DNA of 64,000 nt from JADJYF01 sp965278995 (GTDB lineage: Bacteria > Pseudomonadota > Gammaproteobacteria > Ga0077536), in assembly GCA_965278995.1 (NCBI GenBank), contig OZ257136.1, positions 4,216,001 to 4,280,000 on the forward strand, in the 5' to 3' direction. Below the pieces are notes generated by a model that was not told the DNA's origin, made no database searches, and was given only the letters and a program-made list of their open reading frames with translations. This document shows positions 42,584 to 52,987 of this stretch, piece after piece. Positions within the stretch are counted from its first letter, which is position 1, and the number at the start of each line of letters is the position of its first letter. Position numbers and translations under genes: made by a program.

Positions 42584-43150
42584 ATGAACGCCTGGCTCAG
42601 CGCGCTCGGTGTCTTGGTCCTCAGCGTGCTGAGCTTCTGGTTGCTGCACAAACTCGAAATCGATGAGGCGGCCGTCAATGCGCCATCGGCGCACGAGCCG
42701 GACTATTACATCGAGAACATGGCGCGAACCACCCATGGTCTGAACGGCGAAGTACGGAACGTTCTCCGCGCGACGTTTGTCGAACACTTTCCAGACGACG
42801 ACTCGACGGAATTGGCGAGCCCACACCTGGAGATTTACAATGGTGCGCTCGAACCGTGGCACGTGGTTGCGGAACGCGGATGGGTAAGTTCGGGCAGCGA
42901 TGTGGTCCTGCTCCACGGCGAAGTCGAAATCTGGCGACTTGGCGCTAGCGGCGAACGGGTCTATCAGGTGCTGACGTCAGAGTTGCGGGTCCTGCCCAAG
43001 GAACAATATGCGGAGACCGACAGTCCAGCCATCATCGTCGGGCCGGCGATGCTCACACACGCTATCGGTATGCGTGCGAATTTTGCTCACGACAAGCTCG
43101 AATTGAACAAACGCGTAAGAAGCCGGCATGAAATCAAGCCACAGAGTTAG
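42584..43150 (+). CDS. lptC: LPS export protein LptC
   Basis: A 188-residue inner-membrane-anchored periplasmic protein that passes LPS from LptBFG to LptA. It has one N-terminal transmembrane helix (LSALGVLVLSVLSFWLLHKL), then the LptC beta-jellyroll (DYYIENM...GLNGEVRNVLRATFVEHFPDDD; SPHLEIYNG). It follows kdsD after only 40 bp; the usual kdsC is missing. Its end overlaps lptA by 23 bp. Confidence 0.92.
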   Translation: MNAWLSALGVLVLSVLSFWLLHKLEIDEAAVNAPSAHEPDYYIENMARTTHGLNGEVRNVLRATFVEHFPDDDSTELASPHLEIYNGALEPWHVVAERGWVSSGSDVVLLHGEVEIWRLGASGERVYQVLTSELRVLPKEQYAETDSPAIIVGPAMLTHAIGMRANFAHDKLELNKRVRSRHEIKPQS

Positions 43151-43727
43151 GAATTGCCTGTTCAGTATCGGCTTTGCCGTACTGGCCAGCCCGTGTTTCG
43201 CATTGTCGACCGACTCCGAGCAGCCGATAGAAATAGAAGCGGATTTCGCCGAGCTCGACGACGAGTCCGGCACCACCGTCTATGTCGGCAATGTGGTCGT
43301 CATCCAGGGCTCGATCCGCATGACCGGCGATCGCCTGCGAGTCAACTTCACGCCTGAAAAAGATCTGAAGGATGCCTATCTCGAGGGCAAACTTGCTACT
43401 TTCAAGCAGTCGCCGGACAAAGCCGAAGACGTCAACGGTGAGGCGCTCGAAATCGAGTACCACGCGATGGACAGCATGTTGTTCCTGATCCAGAAAGCCA
43501 AAGTGACGCAGGGCGAACGGCTGTTTCAGGGGCATCGCATCAACTACGACACCAAGAAGAGCATCATCACCGCGCGCTCTGCGCGCGCCGGTGAAGCCAA
43601 CAAGGACGAAATACCGAAAGCGGGCAGCGAGCGCGTCCGCATCATCATTCCGGCCAAGAAGAAGCCGGCCAGCGACGCTTCGGCAGCGCCTGCGGCGGCA
43701 GATCCCGCTACGCCAGCCGCGCCGTGA
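43128..43727 (+). CDS. lptA: LPS transport periplasmic protein LptA
   Basis: A 199-residue periplasmic bridge protein: signal peptide (LFSIGFAVLASPCFA) and the OstA-like beta-jellyroll (IEIEADFAELDDESGTTVYVGNVVVIQGSIRM; NGEALEIEYHA; TQGERLFQGHRINYD). The last 35 residues are a Lys/Ala/Pro tail. It is translationally linked to lptC and lptB (GTGA overlap). Confidence 0.94.
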   Translation: MKSSHRVRNCLFSIGFAVLASPCFALSTDSEQPIEIEADFAELDDESGTTVYVGNVVVIQGSIRMTGDRLRVNFTPEKDLKDAYLEGKLATFKQSPDKAEDVNGEALEIEYHAMDSMLFLIQKAKVTQGERLFQGHRINYDTKKSIITARSARAGEANKDEIPKAGSERVRIIIPAKKKPASDASAAPAAADPATPAAP

Positions 43728-44449
43728 GCGTTCTTTCTGTTCGGCAGCTGGCCAAGACCTACCGCTCGCGCCGCGTCGTCAAGGATGTCAGCCTGACGGT
43801 CGAGAGTGGCGAAGTCATCGGTCTGCTCGGCCCGAACGGCGCCGGCAAGACGACCAGCTTCTATATGATCGTCGGGCTCATCACCAGCGAAGGTGGCTCC
43901 ATTCACCTCGACAGCGAGGACCTCACCCGGCTGCCGATGGACATCCGCGCGCGCAAGGGTTTGGGCTATCTGCCGCAAGAGGCGTCTGTTTTCCGGAAAT
44001 TGACCGTCGAGCAGAACATTCTCGGTGTGCTCGAAGTCGTGCCTGACTTGAACCGTCTGCAGCGGCAGCGACGCCTCGAGAGCCTACTCCGCGAATTCCA
44101 CATCGAACATATCAAGCACAATCTCGGCATGTCGCTGTCAGGCGGCGAGCGGCGCCGGGTCGAGATCGCCCGCGCGCTCGCCACCGAGCCGAGGTTCATT
44201 CTGCTCGACGAGCCGTTCGCCGGCGTCGATCCGATCTCTGTCGGTGACATCCAGCGCATCATCCGCCACCTGAAACAGAGCGGTATCGGCGTGCTGATTA
44301 CGGACCACAACGTGCAGGAAACCCTGCGCATCTGCGACCGCGCCTACATCGTCAACGAAGGCACCATCATCGCCGAAGGCGACGCGGAAGCCATTCTGCG
44401 TGACGACAAGGTTCGCCGGGTCTACCTCGGCGAGACTTTCAAACTGTAA
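43724..44449 (+). CDS. lptB: LPS export ABC ATPase LptB
   Basis: A 241-residue cytoplasmic ATPase powering LPS extraction by LptFG. Walker A is GPNGAGKTT, the Q-loop lies in GYLPQEASVF (typical of LptB), the signature is LSGGERRR, Walker B is FILLDEPFAGVD, and the switch His in TDHNVQET. Start GTG at 43724, overlapping the lptA stop. The lptF/lptG genes are not in this window. Confidence 0.97.
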   Translation: MSVLSVRQLAKTYRSRRVVKDVSLTVESGEVIGLLGPNGAGKTTSFYMIVGLITSEGGSIHLDSEDLTRLPMDIRARKGLGYLPQEASVFRKLTVEQNILGVLEVVPDLNRLQRQRRLESLLREFHIEHIKHNLGMSLSGGERRRVEIARALATEPRFILLDEPFAGVDPISVGDIQRIIRHLKQSGIGVLITDHNVQETLRICDRAYIVNEGTIIAEGDAEAILRDDKVRRVYLGETFKL

Positions 44450-44571
44450 AGTCCTGGTCGCTCCCCGCCGACAAGCCTGAGGGGCGTGCGGATGCCGCCG
44501 ACAGGCAGTCCCTGGTCAGGGGGCGCAGCGGCCGCCACGCGCAGCGAATCGGTTAAGCAATTATTGATCCA

Positions 44572-44588
44572 GCATCCGCGCCGGATGC
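44572..44588. promoter_or_regulatory. Perfect 7-bp inverted repeat before rpoN
   Basis: GCATCCG and CGGATGC flank CGC, ending 16 bases before the rpoN ATG in a 155-bp gap after lptB. It overlaps the place where a promoter or ribosome site would lie, so it may regulate rpoN by protein binding or RNA folding. No T-run follows. Confidence 0.35.
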
Positions 44589-44604
44589 GCTAGACTAGGA
44601 TCCG

Positions 44605-46110
<1,506 letters not shown>

Positions 46111-46203
46111 ATGCCGAACGCGCTGCCATCTGCAAGTGCGACCATGGTCCGCAGCGGTCGCCGTCACCCACCCCGTAGAGCCCTTACATTTGAGGAGAGT
46201 GCC

Positions 46204-46497
46204 ATGCAAGTTACTATCGACGGTCACCACGTTGAAGTCACCGAATCGATGCAGGACTACATCCAGACCAAGCTGACGCGCATCGAGCGCCATTTCGATC
46301 AGGTCGTCGATGTCCATGTCGTCCTCGTGGTTGAGAAGCAGCGCCATAAAGCCGAAGCAACGGTCCATGTGGCGGGCAACAATATTCATGCCCATAGCGA
46401 ACACGACGACATGTACGCGGCCATCGATCTGCTGCTCGACAAGCTCGATCGCCAGGTCCGCAAGCACAAGGAAAAGATCACCAATCATCGTCACTGA
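46204..46497 (+). CDS. hpf: Ribosome hibernation-promoting factor, short form
   Basis: A 97-residue protein of the HPF/YfiA family (MQVTIDGHHVEVTESMQDYIQTKL; then HAHSEHDDMYAAIDLLLDKLDRQ) that parks 70S ribosomes in stationary phase. The GAGGAG ribosome site sits before the ATG at 46204. The short form lacks the dimerising C-terminal domain, as usual in gammaproteobacteria. Stands 93 bp after rpoN. Confidence 0.95.
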   Translation: MQVTIDGHHVEVTESMQDYIQTKLTRIERHFDQVVDVHVVLVVEKQRHKAEATVHVAGNNIHAHSEHDDMYAAIDLLLDKLDRQVRKHKEKITNHRH

Positions 46498-46511
46498 GGA
46501 CCGCTGCCCGC

Positions 46512-46973
46512 ATGAAGATTGCCGACATCCTCACGCCGGAACGGGTCGTGCTCGACGCCGCGCTGGAAACCAAGCAGGCAGTGCTCGAAGCGCTGGCCGG
46601 GCTGCTTGCGCAAGCCAATCCGGCGCTGAACGAGAGCGCGATACTGGACAGCCTGCTCGCGCGCGAGCGTCTCGGTACGACCGGGCTGGGAGCCGGTATC
46701 GCCATTCCGCATGGACGCGCGGCGCAGGCCGCGGGTGCCATCGGCGCATTCGTTCGCACCCGCCGACCGGTCGCTTATGCGGCAATCGATAAAGCGCCGG
46801 TCGATCTGTTCTTCGCGCTGTGTGTACCGGCTGGTGCAGCTGCCGAGCATCTGGCCCTGCTGGCCGAACTCGCCAAATTGTTCAACGTGCCTCGTCTGGT
46901 CCAGGCGCTGCGCCACTCGGCCTCGGCACCGGAGACCTATGCCCTGCTGATAGCGCCGGCACCGGCGGCTTGA
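46512..46973 (+). CDS. ptsN: Nitrogen-PTS IIA protein PtsN
   Basis: A 153-residue EIIA-Ntr. The phospho-accepting His67 is in GAGIAIPHGRA. The protein receives phosphate from NPr and regulates potassium transport and other targets rather than carrying sugar. It lies 15 bases after hpf and 17 before rapZ in one operon. Confidence 0.95.
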   Translation: MKIADILTPERVVLDAALETKQAVLEALAGLLAQANPALNESAILDSLLARERLGTTGLGAGIAIPHGRAAQAAGAIGAFVRTRRPVAYAAIDKAPVDLFFALCVPAGAAAEHLALLAELAKLFNVPRLVQALRHSASAPETYALLIAPAPAA

Positions 46974-46989
46974 AACCCGACACATCGCG

Positions 46990-47856
46990 ATGACCGACGA
47001 ACGGCGCTTTCTAATCATTACCGGCCTATCCGGCGCAGGTAAGACCATTGCGCTGCATGCGTTGGAGGATGCCGGTTTCTACTGCGTCGACAATCTTCCC
47101 GTTGGCATTCTGTCGAGTTTCGCCAATTACATCGCGCAGGGCGACATTCCGCATTTCAAACGTGTTGCTGTCGGTGTTGATGCGCGCAATCACGCCGCAG
47201 CGATTGCCGAACTCCCTGCCACGCTCGACGAGCTGCAAGGCCATGAAGCGCGTGCTGAACTCATCTTCGTCGACGCCAGTGACGACACACTGCTGGCACG
47301 CTTCAGTGAGACCCGGCGCAAACATCCACTGTCGGCTGATGGCGTGACGCTGGTCGAAGCCATCCGCCAGGAACGCGAACTGCTCGACCCGCTCATTCTG
47401 CGCGCCGACCTGCGTATCGACACGTCGCGTATGAGCGTGCCACAGTTCCGCAAGTCGATCCGCGAAATGATCACACGGCGTCAGCCGGACGCACTGGCGC
47501 TTCAATTCCGTTCTTTCGGCTTCAAGAAAGGTGTGCCCAGCGATGCCGATTTCGTTTTCGATGTCCGCTGCCTGCCCAACCCCTACTGGGAACCGGGCCT
47601 GCGCGAATTGAGCGGGCGTGACGTTGCCGTCGCCCGCTTTCTCGAAAGTTCGCCGATGGTCAACGAGATGATTGCGGACATCGCGAAATTTCTGGAAACC
47701 TGGCTGGCCAGGTTCGAAGACGTCAACCGCAGCTATTTGACCGTTGCGTTCGGCTGCACCGGCGGCCGCCATCGTTCAGTCTACGTCGCCGAGCGGATGA
47801 CCCGCCATTTCGCTGCGCGCGGTAAATCGGCCGCACTGAGCCATCGCGACAATTGA
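46990..47856 (+). CDS. rapZ: RNase adapter/nucleotide-binding protein RapZ
   Basis: A 288-residue protein with N-terminal Walker A (IITGLSGAGKTIA) and the RapZ C-terminal domain (DVRCLPNPYWEP; TVAFGCTGGRHRSVYVAERM). In E. coli it directs RNase E to the small RNA GlmZ and so controls GlmS and amino-sugar supply. In other proteobacteria its role is less clear. It stands between ptsN and ptsO as usual. Confidence 0.95.
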   Translation: MTDERRFLIITGLSGAGKTIALHALEDAGFYCVDNLPVGILSSFANYIAQGDIPHFKRVAVGVDARNHAAAIAELPATLDELQGHEARAELIFVDASDDTLLARFSETRRKHPLSADGVTLVEAIRQERELLDPLILRADLRIDTSRMSVPQFRKSIREMITRRQPDALALQFRSFGFKKGVPSDADFVFDVRCLPNPYWEPGLRELSGRDVAVARFLESSPMVNEMIADIAKFLETWLARFEDVNRSYLTVAFGCTGGRHRSVYVAERMTRHFAARGKSAALSHRDN

Positions 47857-47899
47857 ACCGCGACGACGATCACAGGATTCCACAGGATTCGAACAGCAC

Positions 47900-48169
47900 A
47901 TGCCGAGCACTACCGTCATCATTCTCAACCGGCTGGGACTGCACGCACGACCGGCTGCCAAGTTCGTGCAGACTGCGGCACGTTTCGACAGCCAGATCCA
48001 GGTCTCGCGCAATGGCAAGAACGTCAATGGCAAGAGCATCATGGGCATGATGATGCTGGCCGCAGCGCAAGGCGCTGAGATCGAAATCACCACCGAAGGC
48101 AATGATGCCGACGAAGCTCTGAGCGTGCTGGCTGGTCTGGTGGCCGACAGATTCGGAGAGTCTGGATGA
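47900..48169 (+). CDS. ptsO: Nitrogen-PTS phosphocarrier NPr (HPr-like)
   Basis: An 89-residue HPr-fold protein. The active His15 is in NRLGLHARPA; a Ser lies in the NGKSIMGMMML segment at the position of HPr Ser46. It transfers phosphate from enzyme I to PtsN. The next gene starts inside its stop codon (ATGA overlap). Confidence 0.94.
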   Translation: MPSTTVIILNRLGLHARPAAKFVQTAARFDSQIQVSRNGKNVNGKSIMGMMMLAAAQGAEIEITTEGNDADEALSVLAGLVADRFGESG

Positions 48170-49908
48170 CGTTCTCGCTGCACGGCGTCGCGGTTTCGCG
48201 TGGTATCGCTACCGGGCGCGTGCATGTTGTCGAGCGCAATCAACTCGAGATCAACGAGTATCGCCTGAGCGCCGACGAAATCGAGCCGGAAATCGAGCGC
48301 CTGCTTGGCGCCGTGCAGCTTGCGCGTTTTCATCTGCGCGAGATCCGTGACCATATCCCGGCCTCGACGCCGAGCGAAATTGCCGCATTCATCGACACGC
48401 ATTTGCTGATGCTGGAAGACGCCGCTTTCACCGACGAGCCTGCCCGCCTTATTCGCGAGCAGTCCTGCAACGCCGAATGGGCTGTCAAGCTGCAGCGCGA
48501 CTCGCTGGTCGCGGTTTTCGATGCCATGGATGACGCTTATCTGAAGACCCGCAGGGACGACATCGATAACGTCGTCGACCGCATTTTCCGTAATCTTCTG
48601 AGCCACGCGCCGCTGCGCCACGAGCTGCCGGATCAGAAATTGAAGGACATGATCATCCTGGCGCGCGATCTGACGCCGGCCGATTTAGTACTCATGCGCC
48701 ACCACGAGGTGGCCGGTTTCGTCACCGAGTTCGGCGGACCGACTTCGCATGTCTCGATCCTCGCGCGAAGTTTCGGTATCCCGGGCGTGGTCGGACTGCA
48801 TCACGCGCGACGCTATATCAAGGAAGACGAACTGCTGATAGTCGACGGCGATGACGGCGTTGTCATCGGCGACGCTGACGAGCGGATACTCGAGCAATAC
48901 CGTACGCGCCAGGCGGCGCGACGCGTATACGTTGCGGGCCTGCGCGTGCTGCGCGGCGCGCCGGCTGTCACACAGGATGGCCAGCGCGTCGGCCTGCACG
49001 CCAATGTCGAATTTCCCGGCGACTTTCCCGCTGTGCGCGATGTCGGCGCAGAAGGTGTAGGACTTTACCGCACCGAATTCCTGTTCATGGATCGCCCCGA
49101 TCATCCGGACGAGGACGAACATTTCAAGAACTACCGCGAGATGATGAATGCTCTTGGTGGCATTCCCATCACGATCCGCACGGCCGACCTCGGCGCGGAC
49201 AAGCCGCTGGCACGCAGCACGGACACGCCGCCGCCGCCGAATCCGGCACTCGGACTACGCGCAATCCGGCTCTGCCTGCGCGAGCCCTCGCTGTTCTGGC
49301 CGCAACTCCGCGCCATCATTCGCGCTTCCGCTTTCGGTCCGATACGCATGATGATCCCGATGCTCTCGATCATCGACGAAGTGCTGCAGGTCAAGGATAT
49401 CGTCGCGACCATCCGTGCCGAGTTCACACGCCGTGGCATTGCTTACGACGAGCACATGCCGATAGGCGGCATGATCGAGGTGCCGGCTGCGGCGGTGTGC
49501 GCCGACCTATTCGCCCGCGAACTCGACTTCCTGTCCATCGGTACCAACGATCTGATCCAATACGCCGTCGCCATTGACCGTATCAACGATGAAGTCAGCT
49601 ATCTCTACGATCCGCTCAATCCGGCTGTGCTTCGTCTGATCAGCATGACCATTGCCGCTGGGCGCACGGCTGGAATTCCGGTTGCGATGTGCGGTGAGAT
49701 GGCCGGCGATCCTCGCTATACTCGTTTGCTGCTTGGTCTCGGTTTGAACGAATTCAGCGTCCATCCGAGTGCGTTGCTGGAGATCAAGCACATCATCCAC
49801 CGCACGCAACTGGCCGACGTGGCGCCGATTGCGCGCGCGGTTCTCGAAACCGACGATCAACTGCGCAGGCGTGAACTGCTGCAATCGCTGGACGCAGCTG
49901 GCCGCTGA
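48166..49908 (+). CDS. ptsP: PTS enzyme I (phosphoenolpyruvate-protein phosphotransferase)
   Basis: A 580-residue enzyme I. The phospho-His195 is in EFGGPTSHVSILARSFGIPGVVG; the PEP domain has RTADLGADKPL, TEFLFMDR and the catalytic Cys of VAMCGEMAGDP. The GAF domain that usually precedes these in E. coli PtsP is absent, so by architecture it is a PtsI-like enzyme, though its neighbours (ptsN, rapZ, ptsO) say it feeds the regulatory nitrogen branch. The gene symbol is by context. Confidence 0.9.
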   Translation: MTFSLHGVAVSRGIATGRVHVVERNQLEINEYRLSADEIEPEIERLLGAVQLARFHLREIRDHIPASTPSEIAAFIDTHLLMLEDAAFTDEPARLIREQSCNAEWAVKLQRDSLVAVFDAMDDAYLKTRRDDIDNVVDRIFRNLLSHAPLRHELPDQKLKDMIILARDLTPADLVLMRHHEVAGFVTEFGGPTSHVSILARSFGIPGVVGLHHARRYIKEDELLIVDGDDGVVIGDADERILEQYRTRQAARRVYVAGLRVLRGAPAVTQDGQRVGLHANVEFPGDFPAVRDVGAEGVGLYRTEFLFMDRPDHPDEDEHFKNYREMMNALGGIPITIRTADLGADKPLARSTDTPPPPNPALGLRAIRLCLREPSLFWPQLRAIIRASAFGPIRMMIPMLSIIDEVLQVKDIVATIRAEFTRRGIAYDEHMPIGGMIEVPAAAVCADLFARELDFLSIGTNDLIQYAVAIDRINDEVSYLYDPLNPAVLRLISMTIAAGRTAGIPVAMCGEMAGDPRYTRLLLGLGLNEFSVHPSALLEIKHIIHRTQLADVAPIARAVLETDDQLRRRELLQSLDAAGR

Positions 49909-49946
49909 TTCGGACGGCGCTGCCGCGAGGCATAGCCGCTTGAGCG

Positions 49947-49965
49947 TAAGGACCAGGGTCCTAAG
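49947..49965. promoter_or_regulatory. Repeated CTTAGGACC palindrome, copy b, before mgtE
   Basis: TAAGGACCAGGGTCCTAAG, with the perfect core AGGACC-AG-GGTCCT, ends five bases before the mgtE ATG. The segment CCAGGGTCCTAAG is found again twice near polA. With a two-base centre it is unlikely to be an RNA hairpin, so it looks like a protein-binding site. Confidence 0.5.
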
Positions 49966-49970
49966 TGCAC

Positions 49971-51323
49971 ATGGCTGAACCGATCAATCGCAACCAGGCG
50001 CTCGTCCAGCAGGTGCGCGATGCCCTGGAGATCAACGATCTCCGGCGTCTGCGCGAATGTCTCGATCACTTGCATCCATCGGAAATTGCCGATCTGCTCG
50101 AATCGTTGCCGGCGGTTGTGCGCGATGAGCTGTGGTCGCACATCGATTCCAGTGTCGAAGGCGATGTGTTGTCACATTCGAATTCGGCCGTGCGCACAGG
50201 GCTCCTCGAGCAGATGGACGCAGCGCATGTCGCGCAGGCGACCAGCGGGCTCGATTCCGACGATGTCGCGGACATTCTGCAGGACCTGCCCGGCCCGATA
50301 GCGGGCGAAGTCCTGCGCTCGATGGACGCGCACAAGCGCGAACGCGTGGCGAGCGTATTGACCTATCCGCCGGATACCGCCGGCGGGCTCATGAATCTCG
50401 ACGCCGTGACGGTGCGCTCGGACCTCGATATCGAGGCTGTACTGCGCGACCTGCGTGGGCATGACGAGCTGCCAGCGAATACCGACCAGTTGATGGTTGT
50501 CGATCGCGACAACGTCTATCTCGGTGTATTGCGTCTAGCCACAGTCGTCACGGCGTCGCCGGCAGCGACCATCGGCGACATCATGTCGATAACCGAACCG
50601 GGCATTCCGGCGTTGACCAGCGTCGGCGAAGTCGCACTCAGGTTCGAGCAGCGCGATTTGTTATCGGCGCCGGTCGTCGACCGGCATGGCAAGCTGGTCG
50701 GGCGCATCACGATTGACGACGTCGTCGACGTTATCCGCGAACAGAGCGAACACTCGATCCGTTCGGCGGCCGGTCTCGACGACGAAACGGATATTTTCGC
50801 ACCCGTGCTGGTTGCAGCCCGCGCACGCGCGCTGTGGCTGGCCATCAATCTGGCGACGGCGTTTCTGGCTGCGTGGGTCATCGGGCGCTTCGAGGCGACC
50901 ATCGAGCAGCTCGTTGCACTGGCGGTGTTGATGCCGGTAGTCGCCAGTATGGGCGGCATTGCCGGCGGTCAGACGTTGACCATCGTCATTCGTGGCCTCG
51001 CTCTGGGCCAGGTCGGTGCAGCGAACGCGCGCAATGTCCTGTGGCGCGAAGTCGGCGTCGGTATTCTGAACGGGTGTCTGTGGGCAGTGGTCGTGGCGGC
51101 GATCGCGGCCCTGTGGTTCGACTCGCACGGACTCGGTCTTGTCATCGGCGCGGCAATGGTCATTAATCTGTTCACGGCTGCATTCGCCGGTGTCGTCATT
51201 CCGCTGGCGCTGCGCCGGATGCACATCGATCCGGCCCTGGCTGGCGGTGTGGTTTTGACCACAGTCACGGATGTCGTCGGATTCTTTGCCTTTCTGGCGC
51301 TCGCCACCCGATTCCTGTTGTAG
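49971..51323 (+). CDS. mgtE: Magnesium transporter MgtE
   Basis: A 450-residue magnesium channel. It has an N-terminal superhelical sensor domain (LRECLDHLHPSEIADLLESLP), a CBS pair (about residues 135-255) and five transmembrane helices, with the pore segment MPVVASMGGIAGGQTLTIVIR. I chose the ATG at 49971; an in-frame GTG two codons earlier lies inside the palindrome. It follows enzyme I by 62 bp but may have its own promoter. Confidence 0.94.
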   Translation: MAEPINRNQALVQQVRDALEINDLRRLRECLDHLHPSEIADLLESLPAVVRDELWSHIDSSVEGDVLSHSNSAVRTGLLEQMDAAHVAQATSGLDSDDVADILQDLPGPIAGEVLRSMDAHKRERVASVLTYPPDTAGGLMNLDAVTVRSDLDIEAVLRDLRGHDELPANTDQLMVVDRDNVYLGVLRLATVVTASPAATIGDIMSITEPGIPALTSVGEVALRFEQRDLLSAPVVDRHGKLVGRITIDDVVDVIREQSEHSIRSAAGLDDETDIFAPVLVAARARALWLAINLATAFLAAWVIGRFEATIEQLVALAVLMPVVASMGGIAGGQTLTIVIRGLALGQVGAANARNVLWREVGVGILNGCLWAVVVAAIAALWFDSHGLGLVIGAAMVINLFTAAFAGVVIPLALRRMHIDPALAGGVVLTTVTDVVGFFAFLALATRFLL

Positions 51324-51581
51324 CGTGCCGAGGCAGGCGGACCGTGGCTCGGCCCTAGGAATTGCCAAAATCTGTGTTATTATCTTTGTTGCCGTTACAG
51401 CGTCGTTTTTTCGCAACGCTGCGATTGAGGCGGCCAGGCGTGACGCACGAACTGGCAGCTATCGGGATTGCCCACAGGGCGTACCGATAGGATGAGGCCA
51501 GACATGCTGATGATCATCGAACACGTGCGACATCAAGGCGATGATCGCCACAACAATCAGGAATAAGTGGGGACTACGGCG

Positions 51582-52253
51582 ATGATAAAACTGAACAAAC
51601 TAGCGCTCGTCATCGTGGCCAGCGCGGTAGCGAGCGGTTGTGCGGACCAGGACATCAAACCTGCGACCGTGCTATGCCCCTTGCTTGGATCGGTGCTCGG
51701 CGCCGGTATCGTGGCGGGCGGTCTGGGCGGCGATGATGCGGGTCCGATGGCGGCGGGCGCTGCTATCGGTGCTGCTGCCGGCTACTTCCTCTGCGTTGAC
51801 CGCGCTGAACAGCCGAAGAAGCCTGCACCGGCTCCGGCGCCACGTCCGGCTGCACCGGCCCCTGCGCCGAAGCCGATGGCACCGCCGCCGCCGCCCGCTC
51901 CTGAAGCTGGTACCAAGATCATGAGTCTGGAAGGGGCCAACTTCGATTTCGACAAGGCCACGCTGCGCCCGGATGCGAGCGTCAAGCTCGACCAGGCGGC
52001 TGCCGTCATGACCGAGCACTCTGGTATTGCCGTCAATGTCGAAGGCCATACGGATAACGTCGGTTCGGATACCTACAACCAGGGTCTATCCGAGCGCCGT
52101 GCGAAATCCGTCGTCGATTATCTGCTTGGCAAGGGAATCGACGGTGGGCGGTTGAACGCTGCCGGTTACGGGGAGAGCCGTCCTGCTGCGAGCAACGACA
52201 CCGAAGAAGGCCGCGCGCAGAATCGCCGAGTCGACCTCATCGTCGCCGAGTAA
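51582..52253 (+). CDS. OmpA-family outer-membrane lipoprotein
   Basis: A 223-residue protein. Lipobox VASGC; a Gly/Ala-rich hydrophobic segment (GSVLGAGIVAGGLGG...AAIGAAAGYFLC, about 40-73, glycine-zipper-like); a Pro/Ala linker of about 40 residues; then the OmpA peptidoglycan-binding domain (ANFDFDKATLRPDASVKL; VEGHTDNVGSDTYNQGLSERRA). It probably ties the outer membrane to the cell wall. The ATG at 51582 has a GGGGA site. A strong terminator follows. Confidence 0.85.
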   Translation: MIKLNKLALVIVASAVASGCADQDIKPATVLCPLLGSVLGAGIVAGGLGGDDAGPMAAGAAIGAAAGYFLCVDRAEQPKKPAPAPAPRPAAPAPAPKPMAPPPPPAPEAGTKIMSLEGANFDFDKATLRPDASVKLDQAAAVMTEHSGIAVNVEGHTDNVGSDTYNQGLSERRAKSVVDYLLGKGIDGGRLNAAGYGESRPAASNDTEEGRAQNRRVDLIVAE

Positions 52254-52270
52254 GTCGCCAGCCGCGAGGC

Positions 52271-52289
52271 GTCAGTTCTCTGAACTGAC
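52271..52289 (+). repeat. Perfect 8-bp hairpin after the OmpA-like gene
   Basis: GTCAGTTC, TCT, GAACTGAC, starting 17 bases after the stop codon and followed by the terminator. It has no T-run of its own, so it may protect the mRNA 3' end or be the first half of a double terminator. Confidence 0.5.
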
Positions 52290-52306
52290 GACCTCCCGCA
52301 GTTTGA

Positions 52307-52334
52307 AGCCCTCCTTCCGGAGGGCTTTTTCTTT
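52307..52334 (+). terminator. Rho-independent terminator
   Basis: Perfect 8-bp stem AGCCCTCC/GGAGGGCT around TTCC, followed by TTTTC and TTT. It closes the OmpA-like lipoprotein transcript and isolates it from the convergent DUF2782 gene. Confidence 0.92.
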
Positions 52335-52403
52335 GGCGTTTACAGCAGGGGTGCGACGGCTGCATCCGGCATCGCGCGCGATGCCGCGCTCAAACGGCAG
52401 GTC

Positions 52404-52784
52404 TTACCAGCTGAAGATGACCCACTGCGGGACTTGAATTTGGGTCGCGCGATCGTTCATGCGCGTTTCCATCAGACCATCGCCATCGCGATCGACGAAG
52501 AAGTATGGCAGACCTACTGATGGGACAACCTTGACCATGTAGAGGCGGCCGTTCATCCGGTATTCCTCGTAGGTCGCATCCTTGCGCTGGATGATGGTGA
52601 CTTCCGGTTCAGTTTCCGGATCACCTTCCGCTTCATCTGCGTCGTCAGCATCGCTTTGCGCTGACGCAGGTGCTGGCGGCGGTGGCGGTACATCGATGAA
52701 CGTTTCAGTGACGGCATCTTCCGCTGCCAGCATCGGCGGCAACGCCATACCGGCCAGCAGCAGGGCAAAAAACATGGGTCGCAT
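52404..52784 (-). CDS. DUF2782 exported protein
   Basis: A 126-residue protein with a signal peptide (MRPMFFALLLAGMALPPMLAAE), a Pro-rich and acidic segment, and the DUF2782 core (VTIIQRKDATYEEYRMNGRLYMVKV; PYFFVDRDGDG). The family has no known function and is commonly encoded next to polA in gammaproteobacteria, as here. GGGA before the ATG at 52784 supports this start; an ATG at 52820 adds 12 residues and is the alternative. Confidence 0.82.
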   Translation of the reverse strand: MRPMFFALLLAGMALPPMLAAEDAVTETFIDVPPPPPAPASAQSDADDADEAEGDPETEPEVTIIQRKDATYEEYRMNGRLYMVKVVPSVGLPYFFVDRDGDGLMETRMNDRATQIQVPQWVIFSW

Positions 52785-52838
52785 GGGGTATCCCGGCAAG
52801 CGTTGCGTTATCGTTTTCATGCATGAGTAGAATACCAT

Positions 52839-52851
52839 CTTAGGACCCTGG
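52839..52851. promoter_or_regulatory. Repeated CTTAGGACC motif, copy c
   Basis: CTTAGGACCCTGG, an exact 13-base match (opposite orientation) to the copies before mgtE and polA, here without the second half of the palindrome (CAAAAATTA follows). It lies upstream of the DUF2782 gene in the divergent region before polA. Confidence 0.45.
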
Positions 52852-52987
52852 CAAAAATTATCTTTACATTCGGCTGCTCCTGAGCGGCTTCTGCGGCGTT
52901 GCATTTCTTGGCGAGCCCCGCTATTGCCGGCGAAACGCGCCTTGCAGCAATCGCTCAGGAGCACCCGCGGTGTAAGCAAGAGAACGT

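Noticed and set aside
44566..44596. TGATCC before rpoN as a second promoter of the ChrR-group sigma
   Set aside because: No suitable -10 box lies 15-18 bases downstream.
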